Shown here piece by piece: positions 9,943 through 18,828 of a DNA stretch of 64,000 nucleotides. Position 1 is the first letter of the stretch; each line of letters begins with the position of its first letter. The DNA comes from CAVRIA01 sp963721115. Its GTDB lineage: Bacteria > Desulfobacterota > Binatia > HRBIN30 > CADEER01. The position numbers and the translations under genes were made by a program. The notes beneath the pieces are model-generated. The model was given only the letters and a program-made list of their open reading frames with translations. It did not search any database and was not told where the DNA came from. The stretch is from contig CAVRIA010000006.1 in the NCBI GenBank assembly GCA_963721115.1, forward strand, positions 806,001 to 870,000. Reading direction: 5' to 3'.

Positions 9943-10901
9943 CGCTGCGCCCCGACGACCTCGGTAGTGAAGCTCGCCACGGTGGTCGGCGCATCCGTGA
10001 ACACGGCGACGAACGGGCACTGCTCGCCGGGCTGAATTCCGAAGCGCTGCGGCGGCTTGAGGCCTCGCAGGATCGAAAGCTGCTGGACGCTCAGGTCGCG
10101 GACCAGGTCGATACGGATGGAGTTTCCGCAGAAGCAAACCTGCTGGTCGATCAGCTGATCCGCGCCGTCCAGGAGCCGGGCTGCCACCCGGATGTTCTTG
10201 ACTGAGGCGTCCGACTGGTTGACGGCCTTTCCGGTGATGAGAAAGACGAGCTTACCCTCCTTCGTGCGCTCGTAGCGACCCTGTACGCCGATGAGCGCCA
10301 CACTGCGATTGAGAGTCCGCTCGCGGAGGTCGCTGCTGACGAGGGGAATGCGGGCGGTCGTCCGCAAGGCCCACTCCGGGTTGGCGTACAACGCGCGGGC
10401 CAGCATGGCATAGGCGGCAACGACCAGAATCAGAAAGACGAAGACGGGCCGAAGACTGATGCTACCACCGCGAGACTCCTCCACCTCCGCCTCCTCCTGG
10501 TCGAGGTCGGGACCGTCGAAATCGTCGTCGGCCTCCTCCGCGTCGTCCGCCGCCGCGACCGCGGGCGACTCGCCGACGTCGTCATTCTCTTCGGGCACCG
10601 CCGACAGCGGTCCATGGAGGGCGCCCTTGCCTTCGTCGGCAGGCTCTCGCAGGGAGAATGGCTCCTCCTCCGCCCCGCCCGTCAAGGCGCCGTCTCGCCA
10701 GTCGTCGTCATCGTCGCTGAAGTCGAACGACAGAGGCTCTTCGCGCGGGGGAGCCGGGGGGCGTCTTCGTACCACCTGTCTCGCGCCCGGGGCGGGGAAC
10801 ACGCGGTGACAACGCGAGCACTTCAACAGCGAGCGGCTCGCGGAGAGACGAGTCTCATCGAGACGGAAGCGCGTTAGACAGTGCGGACACTCGATGATCA
10901 C
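9933..10901 (-). CDS. MJ0042-type zinc-finger, DUF3426-like membrane protein
   Basis: A 322-residue protein read from a GTG start. The N-terminus is a zinc-ribbon of the MJ0042/DUF3426 type: IECPHCLTRFRLDE followed by LKCSRCHRVF, four cysteines in two CxxC pairs. A very acidic linker (about residues 60-145, with DDDDD and repeated EE runs) precedes one transmembrane helix near 150-170. An extracytoplasmic domain follows with GKAVNQSDASVKNIRVAARL, the typical FxLxG-like DUF3426 beta domain. The function of the family is not established. The start lies only 29 bases from the divergent GT2 gene, so any promoters for the two must overlap. Confidence 0.8.
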   Translation of the reverse strand: MIIECPHCLTRFRLDETRLSASRSLLKCSRCHRVFPAPGARQVVRRRPPAPPREEPLSFDFSDDDDDWRDGALTGGAEEEPFSLREPADEGKGALHGPLSAVPEENDDVGESPAVAAADDAEEADDDFDGPDLDQEEAEVEESRGGSISLRPVFVFLILVVAAYAMLARALYANPEWALRTTARIPLVSSDLRERTLNRSVALIGVQGRYERTKEGKLVFLITGKAVNQSDASVKNIRVAARLLDGADQLIDQQVCFCGNSIRIDLVRDLSVQQLSILRGLKPPQRFGIQPGEQCPFVAVFTDAPTTVASFTTEVVGAQRHG

Positions 10902-10930
10902 GACTACACACGAAAGAGTGGTTGAATTCT

Positions 10931-11659
10931 ATGGGTGAACAGCCGAAAAGCAAGGGGCCGGTGCGGCGGCTCTCGGTGGTCCTGCCGGCATACAACGAGG
11001 AGCCGAACGTCGAGCGGGTGGTGCGTGAGGTAGTGGCCCATCTCGACGGTCTCGGTCTGGACTACGAGTTGATCGTCGTCGACGACGGTAGCGCCGACCG
11101 CACGGGAGAGCTCCTCGACCGCCTGCAGGCCGAGTTGCCACGCTTGCGGCCACAGCACCATGCGAAGAATCGGGGCTACGGTGCGGCGCTGCGCACCGGC
11201 TTCGATGCCGCTCAGATGCCCTACGTCTTCTACATGGACGGCGACGGCCAGTTCGACATCAAGGATCTCGACCAACTGCTGCCCCTGGCGAGCGAGGACT
11301 GTATCGTGACCGGCTACCGCATCGAGAGGCGCGATCCCTTCATGCGCCGGCTCAACGCGCGGCTCTTCGGCGGCTGGCTGGTTCGCGTCATGTTGGGCGT
11401 TCGGGTCCGGGACCTGAACTGCGCCTTCAAGCTCATCCCCAAGAAGGTGCTCGACAGCATGACCCTCGAGTCCACCGGTGCTCTCATCAACGCCGAGCTC
11501 TACGGGTATGCCATCCGGCGCGGCTTCGGCATCCGCGAGGTCGGCGTGCACCACTACCCGCGCGAGGCGGGTGTGCAGACGGGGGCGCACCTGAGCGTGA
11601 TCCTGCGCGCCTTCTACGATCTGTTCCGGCTGCGCCAGAAGATCGTCTCCCGCAAGTAG
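10931..11659 (+). CDS. GT2 glycosyltransferase, DPM1/polyprenyl-phosphate type
   Basis: A 242-residue GT2-fold transferase without membrane helices. The nucleotide-sugar site is seen in LSVVLPAYNEEPNVERV near the N-terminus, VVDDGSADRTGEL (D51, D52) and the DxD YMDGDGQFD (D103, D105). The length and soluble form resemble dolichyl-phosphate mannose synthases, which charge a polyprenyl phosphate carrier. This would suit the downstream GT-C enzymes, which use lipid-linked sugars, but that link is inference. The ATG at 10931 was preferred over an upstream TTG at 10922. A bidirectional hairpin follows the stop. Confidence 0.85.
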   Translation: MGEQPKSKGPVRRLSVVLPAYNEEPNVERVVREVVAHLDGLGLDYELIVVDDGSADRTGELLDRLQAELPRLRPQHHAKNRGYGAALRTGFDAAQMPYVFYMDGDGQFDIKDLDQLLPLASEDCIVTGYRIERRDPFMRRLNARLFGGWLVRVMLGVRVRDLNCAFKLIPKKVLDSMTLESTGALINAELYGYAIRRGFGIREVGVHHYPREAGVQTGAHLSVILRAFYDLFRLRQKIVSRK

Positions 11660-11686
11660 CCGCGCTCAATCCTCGTGCGGTACGCC

Positions 11687-11709
11687 GCGCGGGCGAGCAC
11701 CGCCCGCGC
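11687..11709. terminator. Bidirectional hairpin between convergent genes
   Basis: A perfect nine-base stem (GCGCGGGCG / CGCCCGCGC) with a five-base AGCAC loop lies between the convergent GT2 and Agl23-like genes and touches the stop codon of the latter. No T-run follows on either strand, so it is a candidate bidirectional terminator. Confidence 0.55.
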
Positions 11710-14432
11710 TACTCGCTCGGCCCCGGCACCCGGAACTTCTGGATCCGGTGGTTGAAGGTGTCGGAGACGTAGACGATGTGGTTCCCCGCCGCGGCGATTC
11801 CGATCGGCCGGTTGAACTCGCCGCTGGCGCTTCCCGACTTGCCCCAGACTCCGGTCAGCTTGCCCCCGTCGTAGCGGGCGAAGCGATGGTTGTAGGAGTC
11901 TGTGACGAAGACGTCGTCGCCCTCGGTGGCGATGTAGGGCTCGGTGTAGAACTCCTCCCAACCGTAGATCGGCCACTCCCGGACGAAGGTCCCGTCGGGC
12001 TGGAAGACCTGCAGGCGGCGGTTGCCCGTGTCGGCTACGATGACCTCGCCCGAGGCGTTCACGGCAATGCCGACCGGCTCGATGAAGTGGCTCGCGGCGG
12101 AGCCGTCGCTTCCCCAGACGTCGATCTGGACACCGTCTGCGCTGAAGGACACGACACGCTTGTTGCCTGTATCGGTCACGAACACCGTTCCGTCGGAGGC
12201 AACGGCCACGCCGCGCGGACCCCAGAAGCCGGGATCCTGCGCGTTCCACTTGCGCAGGAACGTCCCGTTCGGGTCGAACTTCTCGATGCGGTGGTTCCAG
12301 GTGTCGGCGACGTAGACGGAGCCGTCCGGACCGACCGCGATGCCGCACGGGTCCTTGAACTGCCCGTCGCCGGGACCCTGGCTTCCCCAGACGGCCAGCA
12401 CCTCGCCGCTCGGGCTCAGCTTCTGGACGCGGTCGTTCTTCGAGTCGATCACGTAGACGTCGCCTTTCGAATCGGTCGCCAGGCCGCGTGGCTCGTTGAA
12501 CTCTCCCCGGGCGCTCCCCTGCTTGCCCCACACTGCCAGCGCCTCGAGGGCGGCGGGCTGGCGCGGATAGCCGCGCGCCGCCGGCGGCGGATTCACCGTC
12601 AAGGTGGCGAAGCTCATTCCCGGCGCGAGGTCCTTGTGGACGTACATCACGGAGTCGCTCGATCCGACCGGGCTCCAGACCTGGCGCGTCACCAGGAAGC
12701 GCAGGAGCTTGTAAGGGTCCAGCTCGCGCCAGTTGGGCTCCCACCAGCCGCGAATCTCGAACGGGACGCGCTCGTAGGCCTTGAGCAGGACGTCGTCCGT
12801 CGACTTGGCGACGCCCTTGTCGACGACGACGACCGGAAAATCGATGTTGCGCAGGTTCGCCGACCAGTTGACCGGGTAGTGGCGCAGGTACCAGCTCAGT
12901 GGCCAGGTCGCGTCGCCGGATACTGCCAGGCGCGTCTTCAGTCCGGTGTCCAGCTTCTTGGCCACATCGTCGATGCGATCGACGACCTTGTTGATGTCGT
13001 ACGTGGACTGCACGTAGGCGAGCATCTCCTCGTGGCGGACCGGCGGGTTCAGCTTGGCTCCCGGCTCGTCGGGCTTGGGCGCGTCCCAGACGAAGTTGGC
13101 GGAGATCATCGTCCACACCGTGAGTGCTCCGACGATGCCGAACGGAATGAACACCGCCGGCTTGGCGAGAGCGCGCCTTTCGATCAGACGGCCGTACCAG
13201 TGGCCGGCCACCAGGGTCAGGGGCAGGAGCTGTGGGATCAGCAGCCACGGCACCTTCTCCTGTGCCCAGCCATAGACGCACAGCGCGGCGAGCGCCCACA
13301 GGACGCTGAACCGCATGAATCGATCCGGCATCCACACGGTCGCCAGCGCCAGCATGATGAGCCCGAGCGCCGCCAAGAGGATGAACGCCGAGGCGGCGGG
13401 GAAGGCGAACAGGGCGACGAGGAACGCCAGCGAGGCGACGATCGCGGCGTAATAGCAGAAACGCCCGAAGGCGTCACGCGGCTGCAGCCCGAGGAACAGC
13501 CCGAGAACCACCGCGCAGAGGGGAAATAGGTCGAGCGGCTCGTAGAGCAAGAGCTGCGGCAGATAATACGACCAGTGGCCGCCGATGCGTTTGATCTCGT
13601 GCTGGCCCACCCAGTAGTGGATCGCGCGCGTGAAACCGTTCCAGTTCTCGGGATGCTGGCCGAACGAGGTGTAGAAAATCAGCCAGATGGCGACGAAGAT
13701 CACGCCGCTGGTGATCAGCGGCAGCCAGGCCTGTCGGAAAAGACCGGTAGTTTCTCCCCACACCTGCCGCCAGGCCGCCTTTCGGTCGCGCGCGTAGAGG
13801 ACTTCCCAGACGAGCATGAGAGCGAAGGCGGTCAGAAAGATCGGCGTGAGGAAGTAGTTGTCCTCCTTGGTGCAGAAAGCGAGGGCCAGAAATCCAGAGC
13901 TCAGGTAGAGGTAGTGCGGCCGGCGCGTCTCCCCGTAGCGGAAGGCGAAGAACACCGCCGCGAGATTGCACAGGGCGAGGTAGATGTCGTGGCGAACGAA
14001 GCGCGTGAAGTAGAGCCACGCCGGCGAGACGGCGACCAGGACGAAGAAGCAGATGGCTCCCCAGCGTCCCAGGTAACGGCGCATCGGCCAGGCGAAGGCG
14101 AGGATGCCGAGCCCGAACAGCACCGCGCTGACCCGCCCGGTGAAGTCGCTGTCGCCGAGCACCAACATGACCAGGGCGGTCGCATAGTACAGGACCGGAC
14201 CGTGATAGACCGGGTCGTAGCGGTAGTCGCCGACTCCCTGCTGGGTGATCTTCCACGAGAAGAAGGCGTGAATGGACTCGTCGTGGTGATACGGCCGTAC
14301 GCCGAGGTGGTAGAAGCGCAGGAAGAGGGCGAGCAGCAGCACCACCAGATAGATGGTCTGCTCGAGGGTCAGATTCCCCAGCGTCTTGCGGTCGAGAGCG
14401 CTCGAGGACGTCGCTGTTGGCACGGTAGACAT
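11709..14432 (-). CDS. Agl23-like (TIGR03663-type) GT-C membrane protein fused to an NHL beta-propeller
   Basis: About 907 residues from the ATG at 14432; a TTG three codons further upstream is possible. The N-terminal 450 residues form a multi-helix GT-C module with the acidic first-loop motif YHHDESIHAFFSWKI, as in proteins annotated as flippase-associated Agl23 or TIGR03663. The C-terminal 270 residues hold six NHL-type repeats, each with a variant of GIAVGPDGSVYVADTWNHRI, predicted to fold into a six-bladed propeller outside the membrane. The GT-C family transfers sugars from polyprenyl phosphate carriers. The last propeller blade reaches the stop, so the protein looks complete. It lies 52 bases after the end of the tandem GT-C gene on the same strand. 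Confidence 0.8.
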   Translation of the reverse strand: MSTVPTATSSSALDRKTLGNLTLEQTIYLVVLLLALFLRFYHLGVRPYHHDESIHAFFSWKITQQGVGDYRYDPVYHGPVLYYATALVMLVLGDSDFTGRVSAVLFGLGILAFAWPMRRYLGRWGAICFFVLVAVSPAWLYFTRFVRHDIYLALCNLAAVFFAFRYGETRRPHYLYLSSGFLALAFCTKEDNYFLTPIFLTAFALMLVWEVLYARDRKAAWRQVWGETTGLFRQAWLPLITSGVIFVAIWLIFYTSFGQHPENWNGFTRAIHYWVGQHEIKRIGGHWSYYLPQLLLYEPLDLFPLCAVVLGLFLGLQPRDAFGRFCYYAAIVASLAFLVALFAFPAASAFILLAALGLIMLALATVWMPDRFMRFSVLWALAALCVYGWAQEKVPWLLIPQLLPLTLVAGHWYGRLIERRALAKPAVFIPFGIVGALTVWTMISANFVWDAPKPDEPGAKLNPPVRHEEMLAYVQSTYDINKVVDRIDDVAKKLDTGLKTRLAVSGDATWPLSWYLRHYPVNWSANLRNIDFPVVVVDKGVAKSTDDVLLKAYERVPFEIRGWWEPNWRELDPYKLLRFLVTRQVWSPVGSSDSVMYVHKDLAPGMSFATLTVNPPPAARGYPRQPAALEALAVWGKQGSARGEFNEPRGLATDSKGDVYVIDSKNDRVQKLSPSGEVLAVWGSQGPGDGQFKDPCGIAVGPDGSVYVADTWNHRIEKFDPNGTFLRKWNAQDPGFWGPRGVAVASDGTVFVTDTGNKRVVSFSADGVQIDVWGSDGSAASHFIEPVGIAVNASGEVIVADTGNRRLQVFQPDGTFVREWPIYGWEEFYTEPYIATEGDDVFVTDSYNHRFARYDGGKLTGVWGKSGSASGEFNRPIGIAAAGNHIVYVSDTFNHRIQKFRVPGPSE

Positions 14433-14484
14433 GCGTTGCAAAATGAAGTCCTCTACCCAGGCCGTTCCACCTTGTCAACAAACG

Positions 14485-17400
14485 TCAATCGGCGGCGTAC
14501 TCCCAGTCGATTCCCGGCAGCGGTCCCCCGTCGGCGCCGGCCAGCCGGAAGAAGAAGAGCCAGCGACTGCCGGTGTGGCAGGTGCGCACGGCGACGGTGT
14601 TGCGGCCGGCGTGCAGGTGGACCGGCCCGTTGGCGGTGTCGGCCACGATGTCGCTCTCCGGTTCGCGCACCGCCAGCGGCACCGGCTCGCGGTTGACCCA
14701 CACGGCGCCGTCGTCGTCGAAGCCCGCCGCGACCAGGGCCTCGCGGTCGATATCGGAATGAACGAAGTTGACCGCCCAGGCGCAGCGCGCCGATGCGGTC
14801 GTGCCGTAGACGTCCTGCGGGCGCACCGACAGATGGGGCGACGCGAAACGCTGCCACCGGTGTCCGTGCGCGTCGGCGGCCGGCGGCTGCGCCGGATCGA
14901 AGTCGGGCGGCGCGCCGGTCGCGCTCGGTGGATCGGTTCCGGCGAGCTGCCACACCGTGACGAAGTCCTTCAGGCGGCGGACGTCGGCCAAGACGAACAC
15001 CGTTTCTCCGTCCGGCGCGACGATCTCCTTCTTCACGTCGTAGTCGCTGAACAGGACCAGCTCCTCCGGCCGCACCGCCATCAGCAGGCGCTCCCCCTTG
15101 TCGTAGGTCGAAAGATCCTCGGGCCAGGCGACCCGCATCGTGTCGGGGGCGGGGAAAGGCGGCGCGCCCCGCGAGGCCGGTCCTCGCAACCCAGCGTAGA
15201 ACTGCAGGAAGATCTGTGCCTGGTTGCTCTTGCGCGGGGTGAGGACCATGCGGTCGTAGTCGTCCTGGCGATCGACGAAGTACTCGACGGCCTGGCGATT
15301 GCCGAACTGGAAGCCCGAGTAGAACTTGGCCGAGTAGAGGGGGTACTCCTCGGAGTACAGCTTCCAGTAGTGGCGCACCTGCGGGACCAGGAAGACGAGG
15401 CCTGCGGCGACGGCGGCGAGCTGCAGGCCGTTCACGATTGCGCGGCGCCGGGAGATCCGCGTGGCGAGGCGCAGGGTGCCCGCGGCGCCGATTGCCGCGA
15501 GCAGGCAGAAGCCGGGGGCGCCGATGAACCCACGCGAGGCGCTGGGGATCTCGTTCATCAGGGCCGGGGCGATCGGATAGAGCGCCAGCCACCACAGCGG
15601 CAGCAGCAGAGCGCGGTCGCGCCGGCCGACGCAGACGACCACCCCGGCCAACAGGAACGGCGCGAAGAACCAGTACAGCTCGCCGTGGTCGCGCACGGCG
15701 TGACGGGTGACGGGATCTCCCTCCTCGAACAGGAAGCGCGGGGACAGGAAGGTCCCGTAGTTCCGCCCGAACCGGGCTGCCAGCGCGTACAGCGGCCGAC
15801 CCTCGTCGAGGATCGTCGTGTGGCGGAAGTAAGAGCCGGCGCGGCGCTGGTGCGTGACGTCGAAGATGATTACCGGAGCGATCGTCATCGCCAGGACGGC
15901 GAAGGCCAGCAGAGATTCCTTCCAGCGGCGCAGCAGGAGCGGCGCGTAGAGCGCGGCGAACCCCAGGCCGAACAGGGGGACGAAGAGCTTCGCCGGCGCG
16001 TACGTGTAGAGGGAAAGACCGAGGGCCACCATCGCCTGGGTCAGGGTCCGCTTCCCGCGCGCGTAGCGCAGCAGCTCGAGCAGGCCGAGCAGGAAGAAGA
16101 AGGGGAACGTCACCAGCTCGAAGGCGATGCGGCTGAAGTGGAGGTGCCAGGGACAGACGGCGAGGAAGAGCGCCGCCAACAACCCCAGCCATGGCCCCAT
16201 CAGGATCCGCCCGGCGAAGAACAGCAGCGCCACGGTGCCGACGCCGTAAAGCGCCGAGGTGAGACGCACCGCCAGGTCGGTCGGACCGAGCAGCGCGAGG
16301 GGGATCATCGAGGAGTAGAGGAAGACCGGATTCTTGTAGCTGACGTCGAACGACCACGCGTAGAGCGGCAGGAAGGCGCCGGTCTCGTCACGGCCGCTGC
16401 GCAGGATGGAGCAGGCATTGTAGCCGAGGCCGGCCTCGTCACAGTAGAAGCCGGCGGGCAGCTCGGACAGGCGATATACGCGCAGGACGAGGGCGACGAG
16501 GAGAACCACCCCGAACAGGATCCAGATCAAGGTATGAGGCGGCCGCAGGCGTCGTTCTCGTTCGTCCGGTCCGAAGACGGCACGGCGCCAGCGGCTGCCC
16601 CGTCCGACCCCGGCCGGTGGCGCGAACCGCGTCCTCCGCCCGCGCCAGTGCCGCCATCGCAGCGTTCCGAGGACCGCCCCGGCTGCGATGGCCAGCGCGA
16701 GCAACGCCACCCCGACCGCGCCGGCGTAGCGCAGACCGGTCGACAGCCGCTCGCGCAAGTTCGGCGCGTTTCCGAACGGTCCACGCACCCTCAGCGGGGG
16801 AGCCCGACGGGCTGAGGGGCCGGGCGGCGCCGCGGCCTCCGGAACCACCGTGTAGAAGAGAATCTCTCCTCGTTCGTTGCGCTGCGCTTCGACGTGGGCG
16901 GGGCCCACGGCGGCGAGGAGCTGCGGGATGAGATCGTTCCCGCGCGGCATGACGATGAAGACGCTTCGCGCCGGGTCTGGCTTCTGTACGCGCAGGCGGC
17001 TGGCGAGGTCGGGAATGTCACGTGTGTCGTAGCCGTGGGTCAGGAAGCGAATGGTGCCGTGGCGTATGAAGAAGGCAGGCGCGCCGCCCACCATGTACGT
17101 CGTCTTGCCGGCCCCGTGCTCGCGCACCCAGGCGCTGATCTCCACCGCCGGAGACAGGCGGTGGGAAGGGGAGTACTCGAGAAAGTAGCTGCGCACGTTG
17201 TTGCTGAAGATGGCGAGCAACAGCCCGCCGACGCCCAGGGCTGCCGTCCAACGCCCTGCCCGCGCCGGCACGACCGCCCGCAGCGCCGACGACAGGCGGT
17301 GCAGCGCGACGGCGACGAACACCGCGACGAATGGGAGGATGCCGCTGATGCGCGGGTAGAACGGGGCGTCGATGGTCAGGGCGGCGCCGGCGATCAGCGG

Positions 17401-18762
17401 AATCGCCGTCCAGAGAAGGAGCAACTGATAGTGGCGCCGGCACAGCTTCGCTACCGCCGATCCGACGCCGAGGACGAAAAGGACGGCGCTGACCGGCTCG
17501 AGCAGGGGGCCGTGAAAGCCGTACTGCAGGGAGGTGTCGGCGGTGAGGTTGAACAGCGACAGCGCCGCGCGCAGCTGAATCATCGCCGCGGTGAAGAGGC
17601 TGTCGGTCTTGTATCCGTAGCTGACGTGCGGCCAGGCCTGAGCGCTGAAGATGCTGGTGTCGGCGGTCCGCTCCCAGAGCTCCGCCGGGTAGTGGGAGAA
17701 ATAGCCCATCATCGGCGCCGCCGTCGCCAGCGCCGCGATCGAGAGCACGGCGAAGCCCGCGATGCGCGCCGGGAGATCCTCGCGCTCCGTTCCGATCAGC
17801 CAGATCAACCAGGTCAAGAGCAGCAGCAACGGCACGAGACGCGAGGCGTAGTACGTCTGTATTCCCAGACCGAGCGCGATTCCGCAGCAGACGGCGGCTC
17901 CCAGGTGGCGATCGCGCCAGACGCGTACGAACAGCCAGGCGGCGAGGACGCTGAGAAACGACGTGTCGACGTAGTGGAAGCCGGTGCGGCTGAGATGGAT
18001 GAAGAAGCGCATCGAGGCCAGGACCAGCGCCGCCAACAGCGCGGTCTCGAAGCCCCACAACCGCTTCGTGAAGCCGAACAGCAGCAGCACGGTCGCGACG
18101 CCGAGCGCGAAGCTCGTGGCGCGCAGGCCGAGCAGGTTGATGCCGAAGATCTCCAGCCCGATGGCGGTCGGCAGGGCGTGGAAGCGCGGCAGCTTGAACC
18201 AGCTGGTCTCGAAGAGGTTGAACGGCCGCCGCTGGATCAGGTCGATCGCGTCCAGGCCCACCTCGGCATCGTCGCCGTGCACCTCGGGCGGCAAGCTGGT
18301 CAGCCGCCAGCCGAACAGGAGCCCGGAGACCACCAGCAACAGTGCCACCGCTGCCGCGGTGCGTCGCCGGGGCCGGCCCGACTCGGCGCGCCGCCACGTG
18401 CAGGCGGCGGCGCCGGCGTAGGCGGCCAGACCGAGCAGCCAGGCGCCGTGTGTGACCCACGGGCGCATGCCCGCGTAGACCGCGACGCCGGCGCCGGCCC
18501 CGAGGATCGTGCCGGCGGCGAACAGCGGCCAGAAGCCGCGCGGCAAGGGAGCTCCTTGGCGTTCTTCGGGCTCCCCGACCTCCTCCTCGGGTAGCGTCGC
18601 GGCGCCGAACGCGATCATCGCGCCGGCGAACAGAACGAGGCTCGCCCAGGGGCTGGACGAAACGATCGCCTGCGCCACTGCTGCGGCCGCGCCGGCGGAC
18701 AGCATCAGCGCCACGCGGGGCCTCTGCGCCTCCCTGGGCGGAAACCGTGCTGCCTTGATCAT
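14485..18762 (-). CDS. Tandem fusion of two GT-C (GT39/ArnT-like) glycosyltransferase modules
   Basis: A 1425-residue membrane protein. Module 1 (about residues 120-650) has the acidic loop motif EVHGDDAEVGLDAIDLIQ and many helices. Module 2 begins near residue 740 and has its own motif FYCDEAGLGYNACSILRSG plus WSFDVSYKNPVFLYSSMIP. Module 2 is clearly related to the separate gene at 26519-29188, sharing SYKNPVF and CPWHLHFSRIAFEL. The final 180 residues are beta-rich (WLFFFRLAGADGG near the end) and resemble a carbohydrate-binding-like sandwich. GT-C enzymes of this kind transfer a sugar from polyprenyl phosphate on the periplasmic side. The reading frame is uninterrupted across the junction, so this is a real fusion in the sequence given. 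Confidence 0.82.
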   Translation of the reverse strand: MIKAARFPPREAQRPRVALMLSAGAAAAVAQAIVSSSPWASLVLFAGAMIAFGAATLPEEEVGEPEERQGAPLPRGFWPLFAAGTILGAGAGVAVYAGMRPWVTHGAWLLGLAAYAGAAACTWRRAESGRPRRRTAAAVALLLVVSGLLFGWRLTSLPPEVHGDDAEVGLDAIDLIQRRPFNLFETSWFKLPRFHALPTAIGLEIFGINLLGLRATSFALGVATVLLLFGFTKRLWGFETALLAALVLASMRFFIHLSRTGFHYVDTSFLSVLAAWLFVRVWRDRHLGAAVCCGIALGLGIQTYYASRLVPLLLLLTWLIWLIGTEREDLPARIAGFAVLSIAALATAAPMMGYFSHYPAELWERTADTSIFSAQAWPHVSYGYKTDSLFTAAMIQLRAALSLFNLTADTSLQYGFHGPLLEPVSAVLFVLGVGSAVAKLCRRHYQLLLLWTAIPLIAGAALTIDAPFYPRISGILPFVAVFVAVALHRLSSALRAVVPARAGRWTAALGVGGLLLAIFSNNVRSYFLEYSPSHRLSPAVEISAWVREHGAGKTTYMVGGAPAFFIRHGTIRFLTHGYDTRDIPDLASRLRVQKPDPARSVFIVMPRGNDLIPQLLAAVGPAHVEAQRNERGEILFYTVVPEAAAPPGPSARRAPPLRVRGPFGNAPNLRERLSTGLRYAGAVGVALLALAIAAGAVLGTLRWRHWRGRRTRFAPPAGVGRGSRWRRAVFGPDERERRLRPPHTLIWILFGVVLLVALVLRVYRLSELPAGFYCDEAGLGYNACSILRSGRDETGAFLPLYAWSFDVSYKNPVFLYSSMIPLALLGPTDLAVRLTSALYGVGTVALLFFAGRILMGPWLGLLAALFLAVCPWHLHFSRIAFELVTFPFFFLLGLLELLRYARGKRTLTQAMVALGLSLYTYAPAKLFVPLFGLGFAALYAPLLLRRWKESLLAFAVLAMTIAPVIIFDVTHQRRAGSYFRHTTILDEGRPLYALAARFGRNYGTFLSPRFLFEEGDPVTRHAVRDHGELYWFFAPFLLAGVVVCVGRRDRALLLPLWWLALYPIAPALMNEIPSASRGFIGAPGFCLLAAIGAAGTLRLATRISRRRAIVNGLQLAAVAAGLVFLVPQVRHYWKLYSEEYPLYSAKFYSGFQFGNRQAVEYFVDRQDDYDRMVLTPRKSNQAQIFLQFYAGLRGPASRGAPPFPAPDTMRVAWPEDLSTYDKGERLLMAVRPEELVLFSDYDVKKEIVAPDGETVFVLADVRRLKDFVTVWQLAGTDPPSATGAPPDFDPAQPPAADAHGHRWQRFASPHLSVRPQDVYGTTASARCAWAVNFVHSDIDREALVAAGFDDDGAVWVNREPVPLAVREPESDIVADTANGPVHLHAGRNTVAVRTCHTGSRWLFFFRLAGADGGPLPGIDWEYAAD

Positions 18763-18828
18763 CGTGTCGACCGAACGCGCGCGCCAGATGGTGAGAGCAT
18801 CTTCGGGTAGAGGATGCCCGGGAGCGAG

